From: Acidobacteriota bacterium
Lineage (GTDB): Bacteria > Actinomycetota > Acidimicrobiia > Acidimicrobiales > Acidimicrobilacustridaceae
Length of the DNA: 64,000 nt
Direction: 5' to 3'
NCBI GenBank assembly: GCA_018969405.1
Contig: JAGWYK010000001.1
Span: forward strand, 62,001 to 126,000
Shown here: positions 41,864 to 55,101 of the stretch, in pieces
Layout: every line of letters begins with the position of its first letter
How positions within the stretch are numbered: the stretch's first letter is position 1
Program-made: the position numbers and the translations under genes
The notes under the pieces: model-generated
What the model saw: the letters and a program-made list of their open reading frames with translations, nothing else
What the model was told of the DNA's origin: nothing
The model's database searches: none

Positions 41864-41881
41864 GTCGGCACCACCTCTCGG

Positions 41882-43012
41882 TCACGGGACGTAGGCCCCC
41901 ATCCACGCCATGGTGGCCAGTGCCACCATGCCCCCGGCCAGCAGCGTGCGCAGGACCTCGGCGACCCGTCCGTCGCGCCCGACCACGGCCAGGGCGATGA
42001 CGAGCGGGAAGGCGTTGAGCCCGTAGCGTTCGAGCGAGTTCAGATTCTCGGCGGCGAGGGAAGCCACCAGGACACAGAGTGCGAAGGCTCCGTAGGACAC
42101 GGGGAGTCGACGGAACGAAACGATCAGCAGCACCACGAAGGCGATGGCGAACGGGACGTGGAGTCCGTCGCCGAGTCGGTCGGGTCCGAGCAGCTGGGAG
42201 AGACCCTCCCAGAGGCGCGACACGGGGTCGACGGTCTCGCCCCGAAGATCGGACTGCACGGTGAACGGGGCCCACAGGTCACCGAATCGGGTTCCGACCC
42301 AGAGCAGATAGGAGCCGCTGCCGGCGACCGGGGCGATGACGGCGACCAGTCCACGGAGGCGTTCGGCGCGATCGATGCCCCGCCAGCCCCGGACCAGTTC
42401 GATGGCCACCGGCACCGCGAGGAACACACCGAGCGGACGGGCCAGACCGGCGAGGAAGCCGGCGGCGGCCGCCCACCACCATCGACGGGTGCGGATGGCG
42501 AGGAACACCACCAGCGCCGCCAGCAGGAACAGCGCCTCGGCGTAGGCCCAGACGAGGACGAACGCGCCCGGGAACAGCACCAGGTACCACAGGCTCCGGT
42601 CGATGGTGGCGCGGTCGAGGCGCTCTCGCCGCAGGAGCCGCAGGAACACCACCAGCAGTGCCAACGAGCAGAGGTTGGCGACCAGCACGAGCGCGAGGGT
42701 CGTGGGCATCAGCAGGTCACTGAGGCGTCCGAGCAGCGGATACAGCGGGAAGAACCGCAGACCCTCGGCGGGCAGTGATCCGTAGCCGTGCTGGGCGATG
42801 TCGCGGTACCAGGTGCCGTCCCAGGCCATCAGACCATCGGTGAGGGCGGTGGGCCGGTGTCCCGGAGTGACACGATCGGCGATGGCGAGTGCGGCCACGT
42901 AGGCCAGGGTGACAAGCCCCCGGGCGACCAGCCAGGGGATCAGGACGATCCGGAGGTCACCGAGCAGCGCGGCCCGACGACCGGAGGTGGTCGACGACTG
43001 CGTCTCGTTCAT
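41882..43012 (-). CDS. Polytopic mannosyltransferase, PIG-V-like
   Basis: 376 aa integral membrane protein with about eight hydrophobic helices. The GT-C catalytic loop is the conserved TDGLMAWDGTWYRDIAQHGYG around 57-80, where Asp residues follow the first helix; RFFPLYPLLGR is the next conserved block. Members use polyprenyl-phosphate mannose or a similar donor on the outer face. Its ATG overlaps the stop of the larger glycosyltransferase gene upstream. Acceptor unknown; probably cell-envelope lipid or protein glycosylation. Confidence 0.82.
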   Translation of the reverse strand: MNETQSSTTSGRRAALLGDLRIVLIPWLVARGLVTLAYVAALAIADRVTPGHRPTALTDGLMAWDGTWYRDIAQHGYGSLPAEGLRFFPLYPLLGRLSDLLMPTTLALVLVANLCSLALLVVFLRLLRRERLDRATIDRSLWYLVLFPGAFVLVWAYAEALFLLAALVVFLAIRTRRWWWAAAAGFLAGLARPLGVFLAVPVAIELVRGWRGIDRAERLRGLVAVIAPVAGSGSYLLWVGTRFGDLWAPFTVQSDLRGETVDPVSRLWEGLSQLLGPDRLGDGLHVPFAIAFVVLLIVSFRRLPVSYGAFALCVLVASLAAENLNSLERYGLNAFPLVIALAVVGRDGRVAEVLRTLLAGGMVALATMAWMGAYVP

Positions 43013-44565
43013 CGGGCGCGATAGCGGATCAGGGTGGCGTTCTCGAAGTGGGTGGCACCGTCGCCCTCGACCACCACCGAACCGGCCAGCGAGGCGCCGA
43101 GCACACCGGCGATGGCCTCACAGTCCCCGTCGAAGGTCCGGTACTCGCCATTCCAGACCAGATAGATCGCCGAGGCACCGGTGGCATCCGCCTCGGCGAG
43201 GACCGCCTGGGCGAACGAACGGGGATCGGCGGCGTCGTTCCGGGCGCGGTAGTCGACCCAGTCGACGAAGCGAGGATCGCCCTCGGGATAGCTGCGCTGG
43301 ACGAAGGCCGACTTCCCGAGCTCACGACTCACCGACGGACCCAACTGGTCCGGGCAGTAGATGACGACATCGCCGGGCATGCCGGTGTCGCGGATGGCGG
43401 CGGCGATCTGTCCGGACTGGGAGCGCGACTCGCGGGCCGAGAGCACACCTCCGGCGAGCATGGGCAGCAGCACCACCAGCGCGACCAGCAGACGACCGGG
43501 GCGGGAGATGAACCGGCTGATGCCACCGGCGACGAGCAGCGCCACCAGGGGGAAGTACACCGCGGCGTACCGGGGGGCGTAGGCGGCGTCAGCCACCACG
43601 GAGGTCACCGTCGAGATGGCGAGCACGAGCAGCACCACCACCGCCTCCGGGAGGAACTGGGGGCGGACGGGCAGGGCGAGCTCGATGGAGCGGGTGGACC
43701 GAGCCCGACCCACCAGCGCCAGCGCGATCAGCGCGACCATGACCGACGCGAAGATCGCGGCGTCGGCATAGTCACCGAAGGTGAACACGCACAGCGTCCA
43801 CGACACCGCTGCCGTGGGACGCATCGCATCGGCCCAGGGGGTGGCGGTGTGGGCCGATTGATAGAGCATGGTGGGGATCCACGGCAGGAACAGCACCAGT
43901 CCGGCGAGCAGGGCGAGGATGACCCGCAGGGCCGTGCCCCGCGCCGGTGACGGCCGCCGGGCCCGCCAGATCATCATGAGACCCACCGCCGCGCAGATCC
44001 ACAGGGCCCAGTACTGGGTGTAGAGCAGCAGCGCGGTGGTGAGCGCGAGCGCTCCGAGGCGCCAGGGTCCCGAGCGGCCGAGCCGCAGGATGTCGTCGAG
44101 CAGGACCATGCCGATGAGCACCAGCAGCATCACCAGCGAGTACATCCGGGCTTCGTCGGAGTACCGGATGGCGAAGGGCGACAGCGCCACCACTGCGGTG
44201 GTGAGCCAGGCCAGCACCATGCCCCCGCGTCGTCGTCCGATGACGAACGCCACGGGCAGGGCCAGCACACCGAACAGCCCCGAGAGCGACCGCACCGCGA
44301 GGTTGGAGGTCCCGAACAGCTCCATCCAGCCGTGCAGGAGCACGTAGTAGAGGGGCGGATGACCGTCGTGGCGCAGGGCCTCGGGGATGGAACCGAGCGG
44401 CAGCGAGGCGATGTTGACGGTCAGGGCCTCGTCGAGCCACATCGGGGAACGGGAGGCGAAGCGGAGGAGGATCCCGACGACGACCGCCACCACGCCGACC
44501 AGCGTGATCTCCCGTGGGGCTCGGGCCGGGGCTTCCTCGGGGGCCGGATCCTCCACGGGCGACAT
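43009..44565 (-). CDS. Polytopic glycosyltransferase, GT39/GT83-like (PMT superfamily)
   Basis: 518 aa GT-C membrane enzyme. An N-terminal acidic cytoplasmic piece is followed by a first helix and SPMWLDEALTVNIASLPLG, whose acidic pair (D-E) marks the catalytic loop; GHPPLYYVLLHGW is the second signature of the GT39/ArnT clan, and RYSDEARMYSLVMLL a third. About eleven hydrophobic helices and a C-terminal extracytoplasmic domain (about 400-518). ATG has a TACTCT box 7 nt upstream. Probably transfers sugar from a polyprenyl-phosphate donor. Confidence 0.85.
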   Translation of the reverse strand: MSPVEDPAPEEAPARAPREITLVGVVAVVVGILLRFASRSPMWLDEALTVNIASLPLGSIPEALRHDGHPPLYYVLLHGWMELFGTSNLAVRSLSGLFGVLALPVAFVIGRRRGGMVLAWLTTAVVALSPFAIRYSDEARMYSLVMLLVLIGMVLLDDILRLGRSGPWRLGALALTTALLLYTQYWALWICAAVGLMMIWRARRPSPARGTALRVILALLAGLVLFLPWIPTMLYQSAHTATPWADAMRPTAAVSWTLCVFTFGDYADAAIFASVMVALIALALVGRARSTRSIELALPVRPQFLPEAVVVLLVLAISTVTSVVADAAYAPRYAAVYFPLVALLVAGGISRFISRPGRLLVALVVLLPMLAGGVLSARESRSQSGQIAAAIRDTGMPGDVVIYCPDQLGPSVSRELGKSAFVQRSYPEGDPRFVDWVDYRARNDAADPRSFAQAVLAEADATGASAIYLVWNGEYRTFDGDCEAIAGVLGASLAGSVVVEGDGATHFENATLIRYRAR

Positions 44566-44572
44566 GGGCTGC

Positions 44573-44578
44573 AGAGTA
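44573..44578 (-). promoter_or_regulatory. -10 box (TACTCT) of the glycosyltransferase pair, leaderless type
   Basis: TANNNT hexamer 7 nt before the ATG of the GT39-like gene. Confidence 0.45.
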
Positions 44579-44631
44579 CTCCGGCACACCCCTCGGCCCC
44601 GTCCATCGCCGGGGGCCCCGGAGGCCCTCAC

Positions 44632-44637
44632 TACACT
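44632..44637 (+). promoter_or_regulatory. -10 box (TACACT) upstream of the UGM-like flavoprotein
   Basis: TANNNT hexamer about 28 nt before the ATG; the gene also has AGGAGG at 44650-44655, so this transcript is predicted to carry a short leader. Confidence 0.45.
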
Positions 44638-44665
44638 CAGAGGGTCCTCAGGAGGAACCACCCCC

Positions 44666-46270
44666 ATGTCGTCCACCGCCGACCCCAGCAGTCCGACCGG
44701 AGCCCCCACCGCCGGCGACGAGATCGTCATCATCGGCGCCGGTCCCGCCGGACTCACCGCCGCCTTCGAACTCGCCCGGGCGGGTCGCACCGCCACCGTG
44801 CTCGAGGCCACCGACATGGTCGGCGGCATCTCGCGCACCGTCGAGCGCGACGGCTGGCGGTTCGATCTCGGTGGGCACCGGTTCTTCACCAAGGTGCAAC
44901 CGGTCACCGACCTGTGGCATGAGATCCTCCCGGCCGAGGATTTCCTGCTCCGGCCCCGCATGAGCCGCATCTACTACAACGGCAAGTACTTCGACTATCC
45001 GCTGAAGGCGTCGAACGCACTGAGCAACCTCGGCATCGTCGAAGCGCTGCGCTGTGTCCTGTCCTACTTCGTGGCCCAGGCCGACGGCTCCGTGCGGCGC
45101 CTCGTCGGACGCCCGAAGACCGACGACAGTCTCGAGGACTGGATCACCGCCCGATTCGGTCGCCGGCTCTACATGCATTTCTTCAAGACCTACAACGAGA
45201 AGGTCTGGGGCGTCCCCGCCAGCGAGATCCAGGCCGACTGGGCCGCCCAGCGGATCAAGAACCTGTCGCTGTGGAACGCCGGCATCAACGCCATCGTGGA
45301 TGCACTTCCGTCCTTCCTGTCGTTCCTGAAGAAGGGCAAGGCCACCGATGTGACCTCGCTCATCGAGGAGTTCGAGTACCCCAAGTACGGCCCCGGCATG
45401 ATGTGGGAGGTCTGCACCGACAAGGTGCGCGAGGCCGGATCCACCGTGGCCATGGAGTCGAAGGTGGTGCGCATCCACCACGCTGATGGCGCCGCCCGCA
45501 GCGTGGTCGCCATGCAGGACGGTCGCGAGGTCTCGTTCCCCTGCGCCGAGGTCATCTCCTCCATGCCGATGTCCCGACTCCTCCAGGCCATGGATCCCCC
45601 ACCACCGGCCGATGTGCTCGATGCGGCGGCCGATCTCCGGTACCGCGACTTCCTCACCGTGGCGCTGGTGGTGCCGGAACGTGACGGCTTCCCCGACAAC
45701 TGGATCTACATCCACTCGCCCGATGTGAAGGTCGGACGGATCCAGAACTTCGGCTCCTGGTCACCGTTCATGGTCAAGCCCGGTCTGACCTGTCTCGGCC
45801 TCGAGTACTTCGTGTTCGAGGGTGACGAGCTGTGGAACTCCTCCGACGAGGCACTGGTCGAACTGGCCAAGCGCGAACTGGTCACGATCGGCCTCTCGAA
45901 GGTCAGCGAGATCGAGGCCGGCTACGTCGTGCGGGTGCCCAAGGCGTATCCGTTCTACGACGAACGCTACAAGGCCAATGTGCAGCGGATGCGGGAATGG
46001 CTCGAGGACTGCACCCCCAATGTGCACCCCGTCGGCCGCAACGGCATGCACCGCTACAACAACCAGGACCATTCGATGTACACCGCCATGCTCACCGTGG
46101 AGAACATCGTGGCCGACACCTCCTATGACGTCTGGGAGGTCAACGTCGAGGAGGAGTACCACGAGGAGGCCTCCCCCTCCCGATCCACCTCGGGCACAGG
46201 TCGCGATGCGCCGGTCATCCCCCGCGACCGCTTCGGTGCCGATCATCCGATCAATCGACCGAACAGCTGA
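44666..46270 (+). CDS. FAD-dependent oxidoreductase, UDP-galactopyranose-mutase/protoporphyrinogen-oxidase-like
   Basis: 534 aa. The FAD dinucleotide fold IVIIGAGPAGLTAAFELARAG begins at about residue 21, followed by GGISRTVERDGWRFDLGGHRFF, a helical cap with WGVPASEIQADWAAQRI, and VPKAYPFYDERYKANVQRM near the C-terminus. Relatives often sit in polysaccharide or glycolipid clusters, and this gene lies by a GT4 gene (9 nt downstream) and two GT-C genes (divergent). It is longer than UDP-galactopyranose mutase, so the substrate is uncertain. AGGAGG precedes ATG by 10 nt. Confidence 0.8.
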   Translation: MSSTADPSSPTGAPTAGDEIVIIGAGPAGLTAAFELARAGRTATVLEATDMVGGISRTVERDGWRFDLGGHRFFTKVQPVTDLWHEILPAEDFLLRPRMSRIYYNGKYFDYPLKASNALSNLGIVEALRCVLSYFVAQADGSVRRLVGRPKTDDSLEDWITARFGRRLYMHFFKTYNEKVWGVPASEIQADWAAQRIKNLSLWNAGINAIVDALPSFLSFLKKGKATDVTSLIEEFEYPKYGPGMMWEVCTDKVREAGSTVAMESKVVRIHHADGAARSVVAMQDGREVSFPCAEVISSMPMSRLLQAMDPPPPADVLDAAADLRYRDFLTVALVVPERDGFPDNWIYIHSPDVKVGRIQNFGSWSPFMVKPGLTCLGLEYFVFEGDELWNSSDEALVELAKRELVTIGLSKVSEIEAGYVVRVPKAYPFYDERYKANVQRMREWLEDCTPNVHPVGRNGMHRYNNQDHSMYTAMLTVENIVADTSYDVWEVNVEEEYHEEASPSRSTSGTGRDAPVIPRDRFGADHPINRPNS

Positions 46271-46279
46271 TCCCTCTCC

Positions 46280-47443
46280 GTGCCCACATCGGCTCCCGGC
46301 GTCTCCGACATCGCCGCCCTCGCCGCCGAGGCGGGTCTGCGGCGCATCCATGTCCTCGCCTGGCGGGACCTGGTCGACATCGAGGCGGGTGGGTCGGAGC
46401 TCCACGCCGACCGCATCCTTCGTCTGTGGGCCGAGGCCGGACTCGAGGTCACCCTGCGCACCTCCTATGCCCAGGGCCATCCCGAGCGGGCGACCCGGTC
46501 GGGCTACCGGGTGATCCGTTCGAGCGGTCGGATCGGGGTGTTCCCCAACAGCGTGATCAGCGAGATGGTCGGTCGGCACGGCCGGCGCGACGGGATCGTG
46601 GAGATCTGGAACGGGGTCCCGTTCCTCACGCCGGTGTGGGCCCGCGGTCCTCGCATCACCTGGATCCACCATGTGCATCGCGATATGTGGGAGATGGTGC
46701 TCACCCCGACCCTGGCCCGGTTCGGTCGCGCCCTCGAACATCGTCTGGCGCCCCCGTTCTACCGATCCACCTCCATCGTCACCCTCTCGAACTCCTCGCG
46801 CGACGAGATCGTCGACTACCTCGGTCTCCCGAGGGAGAACATCTCGGTGGTCCACCCCGGTATCGACGACTTCTTCCATCCCGCCGATGAGCGGGCACCG
46901 GTGCCCACCGTGGTCGCAGTGGGGCGGCTCATGCCCTCGAAGCGCTTCGACCAGCTCATCCGCATCGCCTCCGACCTGAAGGCCACCATCCCCGACCTGC
47001 AGGTGGTCATCGCCGGTGAGGGCTATGAACGGCCGGAACTCGAGGCCCTGATCGCCCAGCTCGACGCCGCATCATGGATCCGGCTCGCCGGACGAGTCTC
47101 CGATGATGAACTGCGGGCCCTCTACCGCCGGGCCTGGGTGGTGGCGAGCACCTCACTCGCCGAGGGCTGGGGCATGACCCTCACCGAGGCGGCGGCCTGC
47201 GGCACCCCGTCGGTGGCCACCGACATCGCCGGCCATCGGGACGCCATCGACCCCGACCACTCCGGTCTGCTCGGATCCGATCTGCGGGAGGTGCGCGAGG
47301 CTCTGGCCGCCGTGCTGCTCGACCCGGATCTCCGTCAGCGTCTCTCGGCCGGCGCCCTTCAGCACGCCGCCCGCCTGCGGTGGTCGGCCACGGCCTACGG
47401 GACCTTCCTGCCCCTCGCTGAGGACGCCATCGCACGCCGATGA
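46280..47443 (+). CDS. Glycosyltransferase family 4 protein
   Basis: 387 aa cytoplasmic GT-B enzyme. N-terminal acceptor domain with WRDLVDIEAGGSELHADRIL, donor domain with VVAVGRLMPSKRFDQLIRI and the EX7E-type site ... TSLAEGWGMTLTEAAACGTPSVATD. The family retains the configuration of a nucleotide sugar. GTG start 9 nt after the flavoprotein stop; its stop overlaps the HAD gene by 4 nt. Likely acts in envelope glycan synthesis, acceptor unknown. Confidence 0.88.
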   Translation: MPTSAPGVSDIAALAAEAGLRRIHVLAWRDLVDIEAGGSELHADRILRLWAEAGLEVTLRTSYAQGHPERATRSGYRVIRSSGRIGVFPNSVISEMVGRHGRRDGIVEIWNGVPFLTPVWARGPRITWIHHVHRDMWEMVLTPTLARFGRALEHRLAPPFYRSTSIVTLSNSSRDEIVDYLGLPRENISVVHPGIDDFFHPADERAPVPTVVAVGRLMPSKRFDQLIRIASDLKATIPDLQVVIAGEGYERPELEALIAQLDAASWIRLAGRVSDDELRALYRRAWVVASTSLAEGWGMTLTEAAACGTPSVATDIAGHRDAIDPDHSGLLGSDLREVREALAAVLLDPDLRQRLSAGALQHAARLRWSATAYGTFLPLAEDAIARR

Positions 47444-48084
47444 GCAGCTTCATCCTCGGCGTCGACCTCGATGGCGTCTGCGGCGATCACGCCACCGCCT
47501 TCCGCAACGTGGTGGCCGCCGAGCGAGGCATCGATCCCTCGGAGCTGCCGCCGCAGCAGAGCTGGAACTTCACCGAATGGGGACTCGATCGCGCCCAGTT
47601 CGAGGATCTGCACCGTCGGGCCGTCCTCGACCACCGCATGTTCCGCTCGATGCCGATGATCCCGGGATGTGCCGAGACGCTGTGGCGGCTCTCGGATGCG
47701 GGGATCTCGATCCGCATCATCACCCACCGGCTCTACACCAACTGGGGTCATTCCATCGCCATCTCCGACACGGTGGCCTGGCTCGACGGCAACGCCATCC
47801 CCTACCGCGACCTCTGCTTCATGGGCGACAAGGCTGATGTGGCTGCCGATGCGTACGTCGATGATGCACCCCACAACGTCGCTGCCCTGCAGGCCATCGG
47901 GGCCGAGGTGCTGGTGTTCGACCAGCCCTACAACCTCGAGGTGGAGGCCCCTCGGGCGACCACCTGGACCGAGGTCGAGCAGTGGGTGCTCGATCGCGCC
48001 ACCGCCGCCGGCCATGTCATCCAGAACCCGATGCCGCTCGCCGAGGATGCCATCACCCGTCTGCACCCGGGACCCCGCATCTGA
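47440..48084 (+). CDS. HAD-family 5'-nucleotidase-like phosphatase
   Basis: 214 aa. Motif I LGVDLDGVCGDH, with the Asp nucleophile at residue 9 and the acid Asp two later; motif II about IRIITHR; motifs III/IV FMGDKADVAADAYVDDAPHNV. This is the 5'(3')-deoxyribonucleotidase (NT5C) shape rather than a sugar phosphatase, but the gene is coupled (ATGA) to a GT4 gene, so a role in nucleotide-sugar or sugar-phosphate turnover is also possible. Confidence 0.75.
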   Translation: MSSFILGVDLDGVCGDHATAFRNVVAAERGIDPSELPPQQSWNFTEWGLDRAQFEDLHRRAVLDHRMFRSMPMIPGCAETLWRLSDAGISIRIITHRLYTNWGHSIAISDTVAWLDGNAIPYRDLCFMGDKADVAADAYVDDAPHNVAALQAIGAEVLVFDQPYNLEVEAPRATTWTEVEQWVLDRATAAGHVIQNPMPLAEDAITRLHPGPRI

Positions 48085-48116
48085 GCGGATCCTGCACCGG
48101 GAACCTTCTGCCGCTG

Positions 48117-48122
48117 TAGCGT
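48117..48122 (+). promoter_or_regulatory. -10 box (TAGCGT) of the membrane-protein gene at 48156
   Basis: TANNNT hexamer about 33 nt upstream of the ATG; leadered, with GGAGCGAGG next to the start. Confidence 0.4.
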
Positions 48123-48155
48123 CTGCGCCGAGCACCCCTGGAGATCGGAGCGAGG

Positions 48156-48863
48156 ATGAGTGACACCCCGATGGGCGAGGGCTGGTGGCAGGCCAGTGAC
48201 GGCAAGTGGTACCCGCCGGAGCAGGCCCCCGGGGTCCGTCCCCCGGCTCGACCGAAGCTCGATGTGGGTCAGGCGATCTCCTACGGGTGGGCCAGGTTCA
48301 CCGAGAACCTCGGTTCGATGCTGCTGATCGTCCTCATCTACTTCGGTGTCTCGGCCCTGTTCGGGCTCTTCTCCAACTTCATCCGCTTCGGCAGCGGTGC
48401 GGTCAGCATCCTGTTCACGATCGGTCTGTTCATCCTCGGGGTCTTCGTGGCGTTCCTGGTCGAGGCGGGACTCATCCGCACCGCGCTCACCGTCACCGCC
48501 GGAGGGCCGCCCGATCCCGCCCAGATGTTCTCGACCGAGCGCCTCGCGCCCTATGTCGTCGCCGCAGTCCTCGTCGCGCTGTTGAGCTTCGTCGGGTTCC
48601 TCGCCTGCTGCGTCGGCTTCCTCGTGGTGCGGGTGTTCGCGCTGTTCTTCGGCTTCTTCGTCCTCGACCCGCAGCGCCGAGCCGAGCCCGCCGATTCGAT
48701 CAAGCGATCATTCGATCTCGTCTCCGGCAACGCCGGTGAGGTGGTCCTCTTCGCCATCGTGGTCGTGCTGCTGAATCTGCTGACCTGCGGTCTGGCCATC
48801 GGCGTCACCGAGCTCGCCACCGGGTACGCCTACCGGCAGCTCAACGGGGATCCGATCGCCTGA
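48156..48863 (+). CDS. Membrane protein with N-terminal GWWQASDGKWYPPE motif
   Basis: 235 aa. The first 25 residues have the Trp/Pro-rich motif GWWQASDGKWYPPEQ, related in look to the DUF2510 type, then a short linker, and five or six hydrophobic helices from about 40 on with FVLDPQRRAEPADSIKRSFDLV in a loop. No enzyme motif. A TAGCGT box at 48117-48122 and a GGAGCGAGG ribosome site precede the ATG. The motif is, in my experience, common in Acidimicrobiia. Function unknown. Confidence 0.72.
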   Translation: MSDTPMGEGWWQASDGKWYPPEQAPGVRPPARPKLDVGQAISYGWARFTENLGSMLLIVLIYFGVSALFGLFSNFIRFGSGAVSILFTIGLFILGVFVAFLVEAGLIRTALTVTAGGPPDPAQMFSTERLAPYVVAAVLVALLSFVGFLACCVGFLVVRVFALFFGFFVLDPQRRAEPADSIKRSFDLVSGNAGEVVLFAIVVVLLNLLTCGLAIGVTELATGYAYRQLNGDPIA

Positions 48864-48865
48864 CC

Positions 48866-48881
48866 GACCCGGCGGCGGGTC
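48866..48881. terminator. Compact hairpin between convergent genes
   Basis: GACCCG and CGGGTC pair around a GCGG loop. It fills the gap between the convergent membrane-protein gene and gltD and overlaps the gltD stop codon by two bases. Confidence 0.65.
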
Positions 48882-50343
48882 AGCGCAGCGGAGCGGCGTC
48901 CGGAGTGACCGGCGCCGGCAGCAGCGTCGAACCCATGAGGTGGCGGTCCACGGCGGCTGCCGCCGCCCGACCCTCGGCGATGGCCCACACGATCAGACTC
49001 TGTCCGCGGCCCATGTCGCCGGCCACGAACACACCGTCGACATTGGTGGCCCACCGGTCATCCCGGGCCACGTTGCCCCGGCCGTCGAGCTCGACGCCGA
49101 ACTGCTCGACCATGCCGCCCCGCTCCGGACCCACGAACCCCATGGCGAGGAAGACCAGTTCGCACTCCAGCTCGAACTCGCTGCCCTCCACCGGGAGGAA
49201 GCCGGGCCGGCCGTCGACCATCTCCGAGCGCACCTCCACCGCCCGCAGACCGCGCAGGTTGCCATCGTCGTCGCCGAGGAACTCGACGGTGTTGACGGCG
49301 TAGACCCGCTCGCCGCCCTCCTCGTGCGCCGAGGAGGTGCGGTACATCATCGGCCAGGTTGGCCAGGGATTCTCCTCGGGCCGGGTGTCGGCCGGGCGAG
49401 GCATGATCTCGAACTGGTGCACCGAGCTCGCGCCCTGACGATGGGAGGTCCCCAGACAGTCGGCGCCGGTGTCACCGCCACCGATGATGACGACACGCTT
49501 CCCAGCGGCGTCGATCGGACTGGCGTCGAGATCCCCCTCCACCACCCGGTTGGCCAGCGGCAGGTACTCCATGGCCTGATGGATCCCGTTGAGCTCGCGA
49601 CCCGGAATGGGCAGGTCGCGCCAGGCTGTGGCGCCGGCGGCGAGCACGACGGCATCGAACTCCGCCCGCAGCGCATCAGCGGTCACGTCCACGCCGACCT
49701 GCACGTTGCAGCGGAATTCGGTCCCCTCGGCCCGCATCTGCTCGAGGCGGCGCTCCAGATGGCGCTTCTCCATCTTGAACTCGGGGATCCCGTAGCGCAG
49801 GAGGCCGCCGGGACGATCGGCGCGTTCGAAGACGACGACCTCGTGACCGGCCCGGGTGAGCTGCTGGGCCGCCGCCAGACCCGCAGGGCCGGAGCCCACC
49901 ACGGCGACCCGGCGACCGGTGCGCTCCGCCGGGATCTCGGGACGGACCCAACCCTCCGACCAGGCCCGATCGATGATCTCGACCTCGACCTGCTTGATGG
50001 TCACCGGATCGGCGTTGATGCCGACCACGCAGGCGGCCTCACACGGCGCCGGGCAGAGACGCCCGGTGAACTCGGGGAAGTTGTTGGTGGCGTGCAGCCG
50101 ATCGATGGCCTCCCGCCAGTGATCCCGGTAGACGAGATCGTTCCAGTCCGGGATCAGATTGCCCAGCGGGCAGCCGTTGTTGCAGAACGGGATGCCGCAG
50201 TCCATGCAGCGCGAGGCCTGTTCGCGCACCTTGGCGATGGGGAAGTCGTTGTAGACCTCACGCCAGTCGCGCAGTCGCACGGGCACCTCGCGACGGGTCG
50301 GAAGCTCTCGACGGTGCTTCAGGAATCCGGTGCTGTCACCCAT
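48880..50343 (-). CDS. gltD: Glutamate synthase (NADPH) small subunit
   Basis: Passes NADPH electrons to the large subunit. 487 aa. N-terminal Fe-S domain with RCMDCGIPFCNNGCPLGNLIP and RLCPAPCEAACVV; FAD site VAVVGSGPAGLAAAQQLTRAG near 148-168; NADPH site VVIIGGGDTGADCLGTSHR near 290; C-terminal FAD-anchor VFVAGDMGRGQSLIVWAIAEG. All cysteines for two clusters appear present. It starts 12 nt after the gltB stop. Confidence 0.97.
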   Translation of the reverse strand: MGDSTGFLKHRRELPTRREVPVRLRDWREVYNDFPIAKVREQASRCMDCGIPFCNNGCPLGNLIPDWNDLVYRDHWREAIDRLHATNNFPEFTGRLCPAPCEAACVVGINADPVTIKQVEVEIIDRAWSEGWVRPEIPAERTGRRVAVVGSGPAGLAAAQQLTRAGHEVVVFERADRPGGLLRYGIPEFKMEKRHLERRLEQMRAEGTEFRCNVQVGVDVTADALRAEFDAVVLAAGATAWRDLPIPGRELNGIHQAMEYLPLANRVVEGDLDASPIDAAGKRVVIIGGGDTGADCLGTSHRQGASSVHQFEIMPRPADTRPEENPWPTWPMMYRTSSAHEEGGERVYAVNTVEFLGDDDGNLRGLRAVEVRSEMVDGRPGFLPVEGSEFELECELVFLAMGFVGPERGGMVEQFGVELDGRGNVARDDRWATNVDGVFVAGDMGRGQSLIVWAIAEGRAAAAAVDRHLMGSTLLPAPVTPDAAPLR

Positions 50344-50355
50344 GACGCTCTCCTC

Positions 50356-54918
<4,563 letters not shown>

Positions 54919-54937
54919 GGGACTTCCCGGGAGATCG

Positions 54938-54952
54938 GGGGTCGGTGACCCC
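54938..54952 (-). promoter_or_regulatory. Hairpin in the gltB leader
   Basis: GGGGTC and GACCCC pair around GGT, about 20 nt before the gltB ATG. It may shape the leader; no function is shown. Confidence 0.35.
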
Positions 54953-55000
54953 ACAGCGGAACAGATCACACCGGGACGACGCTGGCCCGGCGGAGCACCG

Positions 55001-55006
55001 AGTCTA
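55001..55006 (-). promoter_or_regulatory. -10 box (TAGACT) of gltBD
   Basis: TANNNT hexamer on the minus strand; predicts a leader of about 75 nt. The 183-base gap 54919-55101 holds only this, the hairpin and the divergent aminopeptidase promoter. Confidence 0.45.
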
Positions 55007-55088
55007 CCCGCGCTCCCCGGGAGACGGCCAAGCCGATACGGCGATCCCCCACTCCGCTCCGCCCCGGAGGCCCATGCCGGGCGCCCGA

Positions 55089-55094
55089 TAGGGT
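55089..55094 (+). promoter_or_regulatory. -10 box (TAGGGT) of the M18 aminopeptidase gene, leaderless type
   Basis: TANNNT hexamer 7 nt before GTG 55102. Confidence 0.5.
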
Positions 55095-55101
55095 CTGCGC
55101 C

